Assembly: GCA_012862575.1 (NCBI GenBank)
Contig: BLSF01000016.1
Location: 186,001 to 250,000 of the forward strand
Direction: 5' to 3'
From: Parietichytrium sp. I65-24A
Taxonomy: Eukaryota > Sar > Bigyra > Thraustochytrida > Thraustochytriidae
Length of the DNA stretch: 64,000 nucleotides
Shown here piece by piece: positions 10,188 through 20,653 of this stretch. How positions within the stretch are numbered: position 1 is the stretch's first letter; every line of letters begins with the position of its first letter. Below the pieces are notes generated by a model. The model made no database searches. It was not told where the DNA came from and was given only the letters and a program-made list of their open reading frames with translations. Made by a program: the position numbers and the translations under genes.

Positions 10188-13100
10188 ATGAGTGAAAGCG
10201 CAGTGCCCCCTTCATTGAAGGGCGATGAAGCGGTCGGAAAGCGCGTGCGCGTCTTCTGGGACGGCGAGAACGAGTATTTTTACGGAATTGTCGTCCACTA
10301 CTCCCCCAACCGGCAGCGGAAGCAGTATCAAGTGCGCTATGACGACGGGGAGAAGAGCTGGGAATACTACGACGGACTGGACTTCAACGTAGATCAGAGC
10401 CTCGCCGAAGACTTTGCGCAGAAACGAAAGCGGCCACGCACTCCACCCCCTCCCAATGGTGTGGAGGCCGAGGAGGAGTCCGACGGATCTAGCCGTCATC
10501 ATAGGAAACGCAAGAAAAAGCACAAGAAGTCTGGGCAAAACGAGGCAACTGTCCAGGCAAGCGCAGTAAATTCAGAAAAGCAGGGCGACTTGGACGGCGT
10601 CTCCAACATCGACCACACCGACCAGCCACCAAAGAAGAACGGTGGAGTGGCGGGCATCCCTCCTGCCAATCTTCCCACCGCGAACCATTCAGGCAATGGC
10701 GATGACGCGACTCAGCAGAATAAAGTAGCCGTACCGACGACAGAGGCACAGGGCTCATCAGATCCCGTACCAGTCTCAAAAACCAAGCCGCACACCACGG
10801 AAGGCGATGCTATCAAACCTTCTTCAAACAGCAGCGAGGAGCCTCGGCGGAAGAAGAAGCGAAAACTGGATATGGATCACCCCGCTATCGGTCGGCGGTG
10901 CAAGGTGTACTGGAATGGAGACAGGGAATACTTTTATGGCAAGATCACGAGCGTCAACGTGCTTCGAGCGGCTTATCGTGTCCAATACGATGACGGGGAT
11001 TTGGAGTGGGAGAACTTTTCGGACGTGATATTCGTGGGCGACGAGGACCGAGCCCATCGACGTGGAAGTGAGTCCAAATCTTCGAATGCGAATCAATCTT
11101 CAGGCACCTTTAGGAGTGAGCGCGGGGGGCATAAACGATCCCCAACATCGTCTCCAACTCCTGCAGAGGGAGGAAAGTCTAGTTCGCGGCCTCGTTCGCC
11201 TACTCCAGGATCAAAACCGACATCACCCGTCCCATCTCGAAGGGCGAGTGAGTCGAAAGAGCCCCATGCCCCTGTGACGAAAAGCGATGTCGAACCTCCA
11301 GCTCAAAGTGGCCCGCCTCCCACTCCTCGCCCTCCGCGCGCTCCAACGACCGCTTTTAAACTTGGTCAGCGAGTGGAATTTTATTCGACTCAGGCGAAAC
11401 AGATCTTTCCCGCAAACGAGAAGCAGAACGCGGAGATCATTGGCTTCGATGAAGCTACGCAAGTTGCTGCTGTGGCTTTGAGCGGAAAAACTAATTCTGT
11501 CTTGAAAGTTTACAAGCTTTGTCAGTCTGATACGACTGAGGACAGTATGGAAGGGTTCATTACAGCTTTCAAAGAGGAGTCTCCAAAAGACCTGTTACTT
11601 TTGGATCGCTTATCCAAGAGCGATGTTGCTAGCGTTGCTTCTCTACTGAAAGCAGACATGGTCAGCCTGGAGCCTTTGAAAGAGCTCGAAGTGGATCGTG
11701 AGCACTACTGCGTCTACAATCTGGTCCTGGAGGAGATCCAGCCAAGGGTGAGAACAGAGATGCTCAAGCTCTTGCTGAATTCAAAAGCTGAGGAGCTCTG
11801 CACCCCCGAAATGTGCATCACTCTTATACAGAGATCTGTGGATAGCTTCAAGGATCATATCTTAATGCAACTTGTTGTCGAAAGGACGCGAAATGCAAAG
11901 TTGTCCGACAAGCATTTGGATGAAGTTTACAAGTACTGTGCCGATTATGTGCTGCGTCTCAAGGCGGAGGAGCGTTTGGATAAGGTGGATCAAATGGTTG
12001 TGGACATCCTTTCCGATGCTGCTCTCGGATTTCGCTTCGACCGCCACGTCAAGCTTTCCCACGGCGGCTCCTCTGGGATCATGAGCTCTGGCGTCGGGCC
12101 GGCAGGGTATAAAACAAGCTCCGTGGTAGAGGGATCTCCACTGGCGCACGCCGTTGCGAAAGGTAATGTTTCGATGGCTATTCGTCTGATGGAGCTGGAG
12201 CTCGCCGACAAATCGAGGGACGGGGACCATCAGCTAGACCAAAGCATCGCGAAGACCGGGAACGGATCTTCCAGTCCCGGCCGTCTGTCGGCTGCGCATT
12301 GGCGATACTTGTTTAACGACCACTTTGCGTCGCAAGCTGAGGTATGGCATCTGCAGGGTTGTCCGATTCGTCTGGTCTTGTTTTCGTTTATCGTTGCAAA
12401 GACCATCAACACACCCCAGCAACTCAACAACATGCTTTCGGCACTACACCGCCTCGCTGCAATTGATTTGGATGGCCTAGTGGATGCATCTGGCGAAAAG
12501 GCAAAGACAAAGCCCCCGCTGATATTTTTGTGCACATTGCGAGAGAAGAAACAACAAGTTCGGATTCGTGAAGCTATCAATCAGCTGCTGGCCTCCGGGG
12601 CAAATGCTAATGTCATGGATGACGATGGGATGACCCCGTTGCTGGCTTGCGTACGGCACCGCACTCGATTCATTGACTTTCTCGTGCAGAATGGCAAAGC
12701 TGACGTTCAGCTCGGGTCGCCTCTTATCGAAGCTTGCAAGCTCGGGCATCAGGACGAGATGGAAGCTTTGATTAACTGTAAGGCCCAGTTGACACCCGAC
12801 GTCTTTTCGAAAGCTGAAAGCGGCTCCATAGCTCAAGTATTTGCTAACAAACAAGAGCTCCTAAGGGAGTTGTTCGGGCACATGTCAGAGAAGGTGAAGG
12901 ACGAAGTTGTGTCTCGCTTGCTGATTGACCTTTGCTACTGCAAAAATCCCGATTCCGCCATTGCCGACTTCTTGTTGACCAATGGCGCAGAAGTCGACAC
13001 CGCTGACGAACGAGGGAACACGGCCCTCATGGTGTGCGTGCTCAAAGGGCATCAAAAATTGCTGGAGCGAATCTTGCAGTATACGAAGGTTGACGTGAAT

Positions 13101-13928
13101 GGAGCCACGATTCCAAATACTGGTCAACCGCTCTTAGTTTGGGCATTCCAATCCGGCCTTGGAGAGCAGCCTTTGCTCAAAACGCTTCTTGATGCTGGAG
13201 GCTCGGGCTCGGCGGAGCAGCGAAACGACTCCTCTAACGCGGTGTCCAATCAGCAACCGGTACCTCACTCTCAGCATGGCTCCATGCATCACTTGACCCC
13301 CAAACCACAGAGTAGGCATTTCAGCTCTTCTGCTGGTAACAAATCGTTTTCTGATACACCCAAACACGCTGGAAGGCTTTCCGACCAAACTCAAAGGGGT
13401 GCTGCAGATTACCCACCAAAAGGGGACCAGGGAGGGATAGGAGTATCCAAGGGCACGAAAGTTCGCCCCCTTTTGAAGAAGCATCGGATGGTCAATTTGC
13501 GTGCAGTTGCGTCACAGAATGCCTTGATTGCAGCTTGCGAGAGTGGGAACCCTGCTCTTGTGGGGACATTTCTTTCCAGCGGGAGCGATTCCATAGACGT
13601 GAACTGCTCCATTCCTCCATATGGCTGGACTCCACTGCACCTTTCCAGTGCTCTTGGACTCTCTAAAATTATCGCGGTCCTATTGGAGCACGGGGCCGAT
13701 GTTTCAAAAGTCGACGAAAACAAGCAGACCGCGCTCTCTTGGGCGAGCATAGCAGGCTGCCCGGAAGCAATCAAAACACTGATAGAGATTGGGAAAAGTG
13801 ATGTTACCCATCCTGATATCAACGGCCAAAAGCCACTCGACTTGGCCATACGACATGGACACCATGAAGCAGCCGTGGAGCTTGTGCGACACGGGGCTGT
13901 GCTTTCATCGGTGAAATTGCTGCAATGA
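10188..13928 (+). CDS. Tudor-ankyrin repeat protein
   Basis: 1246 residues from the first ATG at 10188; the frame itself opens at a TTG nine bases earlier. Two Tudor-like beta-barrel modules are visible: residues about 16-67 (GKRVRVFWDGENEYFYG ... YQVRYDDGEKSWEYY) and about 230-283 (GRRCKVYWNGDREYFYG ... YRVQYDDGDLEWENF). They are separated and followed by long basic, Ser/Pro-rich linkers with KKKRK-type nuclear signals. A helical middle region leads into ankyrin repeats from about 800 to 1240 (DDDGMTPLLACV, DERGNTALMVCV, YGWTPLHLSSALG, NKQTALSWASIAG, NGQKPLDLAIRHG). Tudor modules of this kind bind methylated peptides or DNA, so a chromatin reader or scaffold is likely. The exact partner is unknown. 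Confidence 0.85.
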   Translation: MSESAVPPSLKGDEAVGKRVRVFWDGENEYFYGIVVHYSPNRQRKQYQVRYDDGEKSWEYYDGLDFNVDQSLAEDFAQKRKRPRTPPPPNGVEAEEESDGSSRHHRKRKKKHKKSGQNEATVQASAVNSEKQGDLDGVSNIDHTDQPPKKNGGVAGIPPANLPTANHSGNGDDATQQNKVAVPTTEAQGSSDPVPVSKTKPHTTEGDAIKPSSNSSEEPRRKKKRKLDMDHPAIGRRCKVYWNGDREYFYGKITSVNVLRAAYRVQYDDGDLEWENFSDVIFVGDEDRAHRRGSESKSSNANQSSGTFRSERGGHKRSPTSSPTPAEGGKSSSRPRSPTPGSKPTSPVPSRRASESKEPHAPVTKSDVEPPAQSGPPPTPRPPRAPTTAFKLGQRVEFYSTQAKQIFPANEKQNAEIIGFDEATQVAAVALSGKTNSVLKVYKLCQSDTTEDSMEGFITAFKEESPKDLLLLDRLSKSDVASVASLLKADMVSLEPLKELEVDREHYCVYNLVLEEIQPRVRTEMLKLLLNSKAEELCTPEMCITLIQRSVDSFKDHILMQLVVERTRNAKLSDKHLDEVYKYCADYVLRLKAEERLDKVDQMVVDILSDAALGFRFDRHVKLSHGGSSGIMSSGVGPAGYKTSSVVEGSPLAHAVAKGNVSMAIRLMELELADKSRDGDHQLDQSIAKTGNGSSSPGRLSAAHWRYLFNDHFASQAEVWHLQGCPIRLVLFSFIVAKTINTPQQLNNMLSALHRLAAIDLDGLVDASGEKAKTKPPLIFLCTLREKKQQVRIREAINQLLASGANANVMDDDGMTPLLACVRHRTRFIDFLVQNGKADVQLGSPLIEACKLGHQDEMEALINCKAQLTPDVFSKAESGSIAQVFANKQELLRELFGHMSEKVKDEVVSRLLIDLCYCKNPDSAIADFLLTNGAEVDTADERGNTALMVCVLKGHQKLLERILQYTKVDVNGATIPNTGQPLLVWAFQSGLGEQPLLKTLLDAGGSGSAEQRNDSSNAVSNQQPVPHSQHGSMHHLTPKPQSRHFSSSAGNKSFSDTPKHAGRLSDQTQRGAADYPPKGDQGGIGVSKGTKVRPLLKKHRMVNLRAVASQNALIAACESGNPALVGTFLSSGSDSIDVNCSIPPYGWTPLHLSSALGLSKIIAVLLEHGADVSKVDENKQTALSWASIAGCPEAIKTLIEIGKSDVTHPDINGQKPLDLAIRHGHHEAAVELVRHGAVLSSVKLLQ

Positions 13929-14408
13929 CTCTGAATTTTTGATACCGTCCAGTTTCGAAACTTATCTATTCATGATTGCCACAAGTCTGCTTTCCGGTGG
14001 GGCCGGGAAGTAGAGTGCTCGCTCGAATCTCCTTTTTTTTCGTGAAGTAGTCGATGTTGACGCACCACCTCGGCCGAAGTCAGTTTAATTCTTCTATCCC
14101 AAGTCGAGGAACAGACCAAACCTCTCAACACGAGAAGATGTGGGACCGCTTTTGCTTTCGACCCGCATGTTCAACGTTTACCTCTTAATTGCGGAGGAAG
14201 AGAAAGCTTGATTGTGATCAAATCATGTAAAGCACGTGTTTTTAAGAGTAACAATATTCCCATTCTAGGTCGTTGCTCTTGAGACAGCAATCTCATGTAT
14301 GTGGGGCGCGCGGCAACAAAATTAGGAAACAAGCAGTTGTGTTGCTGCCAGAACTTATTCATGAAACGATTTCGTGAACCCGAACCTATATATATATTAT
14401 GGTATCAT
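13929..14408. other. Intergenic between convergent genes
   Basis: 480 bases between two 3' ends. No open frame of note. It is AT-rich near 14388-14398 (TATATATATAT). Probably the two 3' UTRs and their polyadenylation signals. Confidence 0.4.
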
Positions 14409-17400
14409 CTATCTTACATTTAAGCGAGCTGCCAGAACTGCCGGCGTTTGGTTCAAAATTTTTTGAAATGCAGCTGAAAGGTCTTCCATGTTCTCGCTCT
14501 TGGAAGCTTGGGCTGTTGCGCTTTCCCCACACTCCTTGCTCTCAGTCTCTTCGTTCACTTCAGAGCTATCAGAGATCTTCGTTTGTCTGAATCGCGCAGC
14601 TCGAAACGCACTTCCCTGAGCGTGCTCCTTGGTAATCTTGGAATACAATGTGCACTCCTCAACAAACATGTTTAGCACCTCGTTTCTTGTCACACGACAT
14701 GCTTCTGAAACGCTTCGGTTATTCGCGCGAAGATATAGAGCCATCAACTTCATGCATGTTGACCTGGAGCTCAAACAAGGATGCTTTAGTCGGTCCAGCC
14801 CGATCAACTCCAAGCCTTCCACCAAAGTTGGCACGATGGTCTGATTCAGGTAGCCTACACAGTCTCCTGAAGCCAAAAGTGCTTCTGGGCTGAGGGGCAT
14901 GTCGCTTACTCGGCGTTTCAAAGCGTTTAACTCCGGCAAGAACCGGTCGGGATCTTTGCCAAACTCTAACATATTTTTGCGAGAGGCAAAGCCAAAATGC
15001 TTTCCATTGAGCAGCACAGAAAAGGGTAGGCTTAAGGGCACAAGCTCTCTTTGATCGGTGAACGATACTAGGCAGAACCCAGCACTTTCGCCTTTCGGGT
15101 CTGCGCTCAATGCGCCAATGGTTTCACGTGCACCAAGACGATGAATGCTTGTACCCCAACCCCTCCTTTCTGTCCAAAGTTCTTGTGGGTCCAGTTTCAA
15201 GCCATTGGAAGCGTCTGTCAGTAGCCTGACAGTAGAATTCAACCTGTTCTGAACTTGGCGGCTGTTGAACCATAGGGAGCCATCTGCATCTAAAATCAAA
15301 CAACGCGGAATTGAAGAGCAGTCGCGGCCCATTACGCGAGAAAGCTTACTTAAAGACGTGAGCGATGTCTCGCCAATGGCTTCAGCCAAACTTCGGCCAG
15401 TGCTGACAAGCGAGCCGAGTCTCTCGTTTAGCTGCGTTATCCTTTGCAAAGGTTGGATCATGACCACGGTCCCGGGTAGCATACCAGACTTCGCGAGGAG
15501 TAGATACTCCTGCTCGGTTTGTGGGAAGTTCTCCAATACAAAACCATTTCTGGCGCTCGCCATCACCGACTGCCGCGAGAGACACTGCACGATGACATTC
15601 TCAGGAATTTCAGTTCCGCAGGAAGCCACGAGCTCAGAAAGCGCGGTCATTTTCCCTGAGTACGGGTCTTTTTCGTTCAGAGCAAACGAGATTAAAGACT
15701 CGCGACTAAACATAGCGAGAGCATTTTCATCGGCAAGGTACTGTGCGAGCGTAGATTTCCCCACAAGAGGGCTTCCGACTACAGCACAGCGATGTGCAAC
15801 TCTACCACTCGTCAGCAAAACTTGTGCTTCATCAGAAGGAGAAACGTAGAGGTATGCGTTCGTTGTAAAATCGTCAACAAAACGAGGGGACACCGCGAAT
15901 ACCTGACCGTTGTAGACGAAAATGCAGCTTCCCAAGCGGAGGGTACGGTTCTCTTGAATGCTAACTGGGCAGTACGGGCCGAACGGAGCGTCAGAGATAA
16001 GGCCGGCATCAAGCATCGATCCCAGCATTTGTTCGCTCTCTACTCGAACGATACGATGACGATCGATGGTAGGTAGATTCACTGCGAGCAGAGACTTAGC
16101 CGAGGCTAAAATGATGCGGCGAGCTTGCTTCTCGCGGATCTTTTCACCGTCCATATCAAGCGTCAAAATGTTGTGACCCCCACTTCGCCACTCCCCAAGA
16201 CACTCTTCGATCAAAGCACATGTGGTGGCATACTTTTCCCGGCAGGTGTTTTCTGCATCCTCGTATGCCTGTGTACGGGCAGCTTCAATCTCCTCTGGAG
16301 TCATCTCGGTCGGAACTGGGCCTTCCTCGTCATCGGCGTCTCCGGCTTCTTCCTCTTGGTCTTGTGCTGCATCAACTGGCTGCGGGGGCGACCACGAAAA
16401 ACTTTTCATGGATCGCTGTACGCTACTTTCTTCACTCACACGCAAGTCGATTACAAGATCTGGGAAAACTCCACGGAGAGCAAGCATATTCACTTGCGTC
16501 GCCGAAAGTGTGATGCCCTTCACGAGGCACCCTGCCGAAACAGCACCCTCCATGCGCTCTTGCAAAAAGTCCACGATCTCTTCGTCGGTAGGAGGTGAGT
16601 TATCGAATTCTTCAGAGTCGTCTCTTTCTTCATTTTCAATTCCATCCTCAACTTCAGGTTCCTCCGCGGGAGGCTGCGTTTCACCTGGCACTTCTCCTTC
16701 TTCTGTTTTCTCTCCCTCGGTTCTTGTAGCTTCCTCGGCTTGGCGTTTCTTCTCTATTCGGGCAAGTCTCGCTTTTTCGCGAGATTCTTTGACATATGCA
16801 TCTAGATCAGCTTGTTCAATAAGTTGCAGTCGAAGGTTTGCTGTCACAGTGCTACACACGGTGGACCTGCCAGATTTAGCTGCACCCACGACAAATATGC
16901 GTGGATTGCATCTTACATCTTTTGAGCGCGAGTAGGCGCTTGGGTTCGCATCGAATTCCGATTTCGCTACTTCGGATACGAAGCGGTAGGTGCATTCGTT
17001 AAAGTAGGAAAAGAAATCCATTTTTCCGGGAACACGATGTCCTGACTTTTGAAGCGTCACTGGACAGAATTTTCCGCTCCAGCCAAGGTACTTCTCGATT
17101 GTGTCGGAGTCTAGCGTGTTCACAAAGAAAGCTTCAGCTTTGCGTACATTTTCGGAGCGTGAGTCGCACGCGAGCTCGGCTTCTCCTGCATCACTTGTAG
17201 CTGTAAATCGTGAACCAATCTCCTCGCAAACCCCTGAAAGCTCAGAAAGACCAGCATTGCTGGATTCAGGGGCAGGGTCGGATGCCTCGGTATCCTGCTC
17301 CTCGGCTGAGAGACTCTCAACTGCGTCCGTCATTGAGATGATTGATCTCGGCCTGGCCCTCACCTCGGAGAGCCGCTTAACTAGTATCGGAAGTTTAGGC

Positions 17401-19646
17401 ACCACATCGGTATTGCATGCAAGTACCCAATCGTTTGAATCTGATAGATTGCTGGTCGTGATAAACTCGTCAAGAGTTTCTTCACTGAGCGCGGAAGGCA
17501 CTGAAATGCACCGCCATCTCCGGCATCGCGAGATATCTTCAGCGGTTTGGTTTGCGAGCTTTCCTGCTATAATAATTCTCGCAGGTTGCCAAGCGAGCTG
17601 CTCGAAATAGAGTCGTGGCTTTGCGACAAAGTCTCGTAGAGCCTCTAGAGAAGAGCAAAAAATGACCTTTCCGCTGTACAGAGCTGCGAACTGGGCCTTC
17701 CCTTCTTCTTTCGCGACTGGGCAAGTAAACCCCCAGTCAGAAAGTCTTCGAAATGAATACATTGAAGGGACCTTCACCCGCGATGGCTCTTCTTGGTCTT
17801 CGGCATCATTCGCGTCCGCTACTTGGGTGCTCGGCACGGCCACATCGAACAACAGCTTGCTTCTTCCTTCGTGCTCCTCGTCAGAGATCGGTGTGCTCCA
17901 GTCCACAGCAGCCTCAATCTCATTTGATTGTTCTCCATTTCCTTCTTCGCTGTCGTCCGGAAGAGCGGCTTCATCCGCGGAGGTCTCAACATCGCTATTC
18001 TCTCCACCTTCGGCTCCGGTTCCAATAAGCAGGGAGGTGTCTAATGCTCGTGCGACACTGAAATGTGCATTAAAACGATTTCGCACAAGGTTTGAAGTGC
18101 CTGTGAGACCGTCAGCAAGGTGCAGAAAAGCCAAATTGCAGATTTCGTCGAGGCTTTGGATTACAGAAATAGTTGAGCACGTAGACCCCTCTGCAACAAA
18201 CCGATTACGAGTGTGCGAGACGCCTTCCAAACTATCCTCCACCTGGCGCATTGCCTCGCTCTCACTCTCTGTCGTGTAATCATCCGGAACGAAAGTACTT
18301 TTGCTTCCTTCCTCGTCTTCACCTTCTTCCTGATCAAATGCAGTGTCACCATTTTCATCTGAATTATCCTTTTCCTCGTCCTCGCCCTCGCCCTCGTCCT
18401 CGTTCTCGCCATCCTGAGTACTCTTTTTTCTTGCCTTCAAGGCAGCTTCTTGTTGGCGCGCATCATATTCCGCCACCAGCGCGTTCCATTCCGAGCCAAT
18501 GATTTGATCACCAGTCACCTTGTGAGTCCTCGTTGAAATGATACGCCTCACAAGGTCCGGCGCTTCGCCATCGAGAATGATGAGGTGAGATGGCCTCATC
18601 GTCGGCTCTTGTGCCAGGAGCGTCTGGAGGGCTAGATCGTGGTGGCCTCCATCAAGTACGTAGCTGCACTCAACGTCGACGGCTTGCTCAAACGCAGCGC
18701 GGTTCAATGGCTCTAAGCTGGAGCCGTTTAGGTAAACCACTCCGAACTTTGAGCTTAAGAACTTAGCAACAGTTGTTTTTCCAGATTTCGGACCTCCTAA
18801 AACCCATACACGAAGCGATGCGCATTTGTAAGCAGAGATCGGTACAGTGAAGTCGGGATTCGGATCCAAAGGATGGTCCACAACAGTTTCGTCGAAGTTG
18901 CCCCCAGAGTAAGACTTGCTTTGCGCGTCAAGAAACTCAGACTGGCAAAGGCTCGACTTTTTTGTCTGAGAATAAGCCGATGAGTATTTTGAGAAAAGTA
19001 GTTCTTCTAGGGACTTGTCGCGAATGAACTTTGGCGCACGATCTTTTGAATCCATTGAAACAACATCTTCAATATCCACCAAACATTCGTGGACGATACG
19101 GTGGAGCGCTTCCGCAGAGGTGCTCTCGAGTCGGCCAAAAACAAACTGGCGAGTGACTCCATCCTCCACTCTGCTCCTCGACATGCCTTCGGCAGGCACA
19201 ATTAAGCAGAAGTCTTCAGACAGTACTTGTGCCTGTGCCTCGAAATATGCCTTGTCTGATTGAAATGTTTGCGGATTGCTGCAGACCGAAAGTTGGCAAA
19301 CCTCTCCGCTCTCGTGAAGGACGTGAATTTGAGTCACGCACAGCTTGATAGCAATGAGAAAAGCGATGTGCTCCTCGGCATCATCTGTTTTGCAGTACAA
19401 GTGCGAAAGCTCGTTCATCAACACACAGAATTTGTTGAAGCTTACGAGCTCTATGGTCGACGAGCTCTCTGCTGCAATGCGGATTGCATCCTCATTTTGG
19501 CAGCCTTGTATCAGGCTCTTCGCGACAAGCGCAAGAAGCTTCTGATAGTCATGTTTGGACACAGCTCCGTCTTCGCGCTTTCGAATGACTCTCCAAATCT
19601 GCAGACAAGCCTGCTGAAAGCCCGCATTCCCCAAGATGTCCGCCAT
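14409..19646 (-). CDS. AK9: Multi-domain adenylate kinase, AK9-like
   Basis: 1745 residues, ATG at 19646. Three nucleotide-kinase P-loops are visible: GGPKSGKT (about 284-291), GAAKSGRST (about 922) and GSPLVGKST (about 1297). Between them are repeated modules beginning CPV, such as CPVAKEEGKAQFAALYSGKV and CPVSIQENRTLRLG, followed by a Tyr/Phe-rich stretch. This alternation is typical of AK9 (AKD1), the long adenylate kinase of cilia and flagella that balances AMP, ADP and ATP along the axoneme. The P-loops vary in sequence, so some domains may be inactive. Highly acidic linkers (about 400-450 and 990-1050) are low complexity. The N-terminal 270 residues match no family I recognise. Its presence suggests a flagellated stage. 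Confidence 0.8.
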   Translation of the reverse strand: MADILGNAGFQQACLQIWRVIRKREDGAVSKHDYQKLLALVAKSLIQGCQNEDAIRIAAESSSTIELVSFNKFCVLMNELSHLYCKTDDAEEHIAFLIAIKLCVTQIHVLHESGEVCQLSVCSNPQTFQSDKAYFEAQAQVLSEDFCLIVPAEGMSRSRVEDGVTRQFVFGRLESTSAEALHRIVHECLVDIEDVVSMDSKDRAPKFIRDKSLEELLFSKYSSAYSQTKKSSLCQSEFLDAQSKSYSGGNFDETVVDHPLDPNPDFTVPISAYKCASLRVWVLGGPKSGKTTVAKFLSSKFGVVYLNGSSLEPLNRAAFEQAVDVECSYVLDGGHHDLALQTLLAQEPTMRPSHLIILDGEAPDLVRRIISTRTHKVTGDQIIGSEWNALVAEYDARQQEAALKARKKSTQDGENEDEGEGEDEEKDNSDENGDTAFDQEEGEDEEGSKSTFVPDDYTTESESEAMRQVEDSLEGVSHTRNRFVAEGSTCSTISVIQSLDEICNLAFLHLADGLTGTSNLVRNRFNAHFSVARALDTSLLIGTGAEGGENSDVETSADEAALPDDSEEGNGEQSNEIEAAVDWSTPISDEEHEGRSKLLFDVAVPSTQVADANDAEDQEEPSRVKVPSMYSFRRLSDWGFTCPVAKEEGKAQFAALYSGKVIFCSSLEALRDFVAKPRLYFEQLAWQPARIIIAGKLANQTAEDISRCRRWRCISVPSALSEETLDEFITTSNLSDSNDWVLACNTDVVPKLPILVKRLSEVRARPRSIISMTDAVESLSAEEQDTEASDPAPESSNAGLSELSGVCEEIGSRFTATSDAGEAELACDSRSENVRKAEAFFVNTLDSDTIEKYLGWSGKFCPVTLQKSGHRVPGKMDFFSYFNECTYRFVSEVAKSEFDANPSAYSRSKDVRCNPRIFVVGAAKSGRSTVCSTVTANLRLQLIEQADLDAYVKESREKARLARIEKKRQAEEATRTEGEKTEEGEVPGETQPPAEEPEVEDGIENEERDDSEEFDNSPPTDEEIVDFLQERMEGAVSAGCLVKGITLSATQVNMLALRGVFPDLVIDLRVSEESSVQRSMKSFSWSPPQPVDAAQDQEEEAGDADDEEGPVPTEMTPEEIEAARTQAYEDAENTCREKYATTCALIEECLGEWRSGGHNILTLDMDGEKIREKQARRIILASAKSLLAVNLPTIDRHRIVRVESEQMLGSMLDAGLISDAPFGPYCPVSIQENRTLRLGSCIFVYNGQVFAVSPRFVDDFTTNAYLYVSPSDEAQVLLTSGRVAHRCAVVGSPLVGKSTLAQYLADENALAMFSRESLISFALNEKDPYSGKMTALSELVASCGTEIPENVIVQCLSRQSVMASARNGFVLENFPQTEQEYLLLAKSGMLPGTVVMIQPLQRITQLNERLGSLVSTGRSLAEAIGETSLTSLSKLSRVMGRDCSSIPRCLILDADGSLWFNSRQVQNRLNSTVRLLTDASNGLKLDPQELWTERRGWGTSIHRLGARETIGALSADPKGESAGFCLVSFTDQRELVPLSLPFSVLLNGKHFGFASRKNMLEFGKDPDRFLPELNALKRRVSDMPLSPEALLASGDCVGYLNQTIVPTLVEGLELIGLDRLKHPCLSSRSTCMKLMALYLRANNRSVSEACRVTRNEVLNMFVEECTLYSKITKEHAQGSAFRAARFRQTKISDSSEVNEETESKECGESATAQASKSENMEDLSAAFQKILNQTPAVLAARLNVR

Positions 19647-20653
19647 CGTCTTCTCGTGTCCCCAAGCAGCCGGCTATTGTTGTCGCGTCGCCCCAACTCT
19701 TCCTCTTGGCCACGCCCCCGATGCAGCTTGCAACCTGCGACCAACTTGCAGACCGTCGATTCGTGTGTGCAATGCTCAAGTCTTGTCATCAGACCAGTTT
19801 CGCACCACAATGGATCGATGACTATGATACGTCTATTTCATGTAGGTACACTGCAGAGCCGTGGCGAAAAGGCTATTACGGCGAGCGAGGAGCTCCTCTT
19901 GTCACTACTCTAAGACCTCGCCAACCTTGAGTAAGTTGAAACTCTGAGCGGATCTATCGGGCGTGTTGATCAGAGAAGGGCTCGACAACTGGTCTCCAGA
20001 GATTTGGGCTAGATAGAAAGTTCCGATACTTTTTATCTAAAATTGTAAAGATCTGATTAAAAAAAATTCATTCTCCAAACCGGAATTCTCTTTAGTTTGT
20101 TAATTTGGCTGCGGCCCGACGCACAGACGCACAGACGACGACCATACCGCGGGTAACGGACTTGTATACCAACCCTCTTGGAACTTGCTAGTCTCAATAT
20201 CTCAAAATTCACAATCAAAAAGAACGAAGAACAAGAAAATGTTGAACTGTGAGTGGGAATATGCGAAAGGGGTCGATGTTCCGTGATTGATTCTCTGACA
20301 CCTATCTTTCTGATTTCACTCAAGAGCTTGATTTCAAGTGAAAAGCACGGACAAGTACTGCGAGTAATGAGTGCTTCCCATCTGCTGCGGAATGCGCAAC
20401 TTTCGAAAGTTGTCTGTGTATATTCACTGTGGTGCGCCGCCGCGGCGGCCGCCGGCCACTGCAACAATAACGGATATATGTCTTATTGCCAACTTGTATC
20501 TGCACTACTCTAGGGTTGAGTTGAGAGACACTCGGGGTCCGATGAACAGTTCTCGAACCATGGTGTGTGCTCTTCTCTTTCTTGTTCCACCGAGTATACT
20601 CGCAACAGGTCCCAGGCGACGAGAAGCTCGGTCGGGGACCTCAATGATCTCAA
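19647..20653. other. Divergent promoter region
   Basis: About 1 kb between the starts of the AK9-like gene (minus) and the PH-domain gene (plus). It contains a GC-rich stretch, CCGCCGCGGCGGCCGCCGG, at 20438-20456. A frame with a signal-peptide-like start (ATG at 20542, MNSSRTMVCALLFLV) overlaps the PH gene start in another frame and is not supported as a gene. Confidence 0.4.

Noticed and set aside
9759-10215. Minus-strand open frames of 60-145 codons with repeated ACCLLPV peptide
   Set aside because: They are translations of the CAGGCAA minisatellite. The unit is not a multiple of three, so all three frames stay open without selection.
16222-16935. 237-codon plus-strand frame inside the AK9-like gene
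   Set aside because: It is the reverse of the acidic Glu/Asp/Ser linker of the AK9-like protein, giving a Ser-rich antisense shadow.
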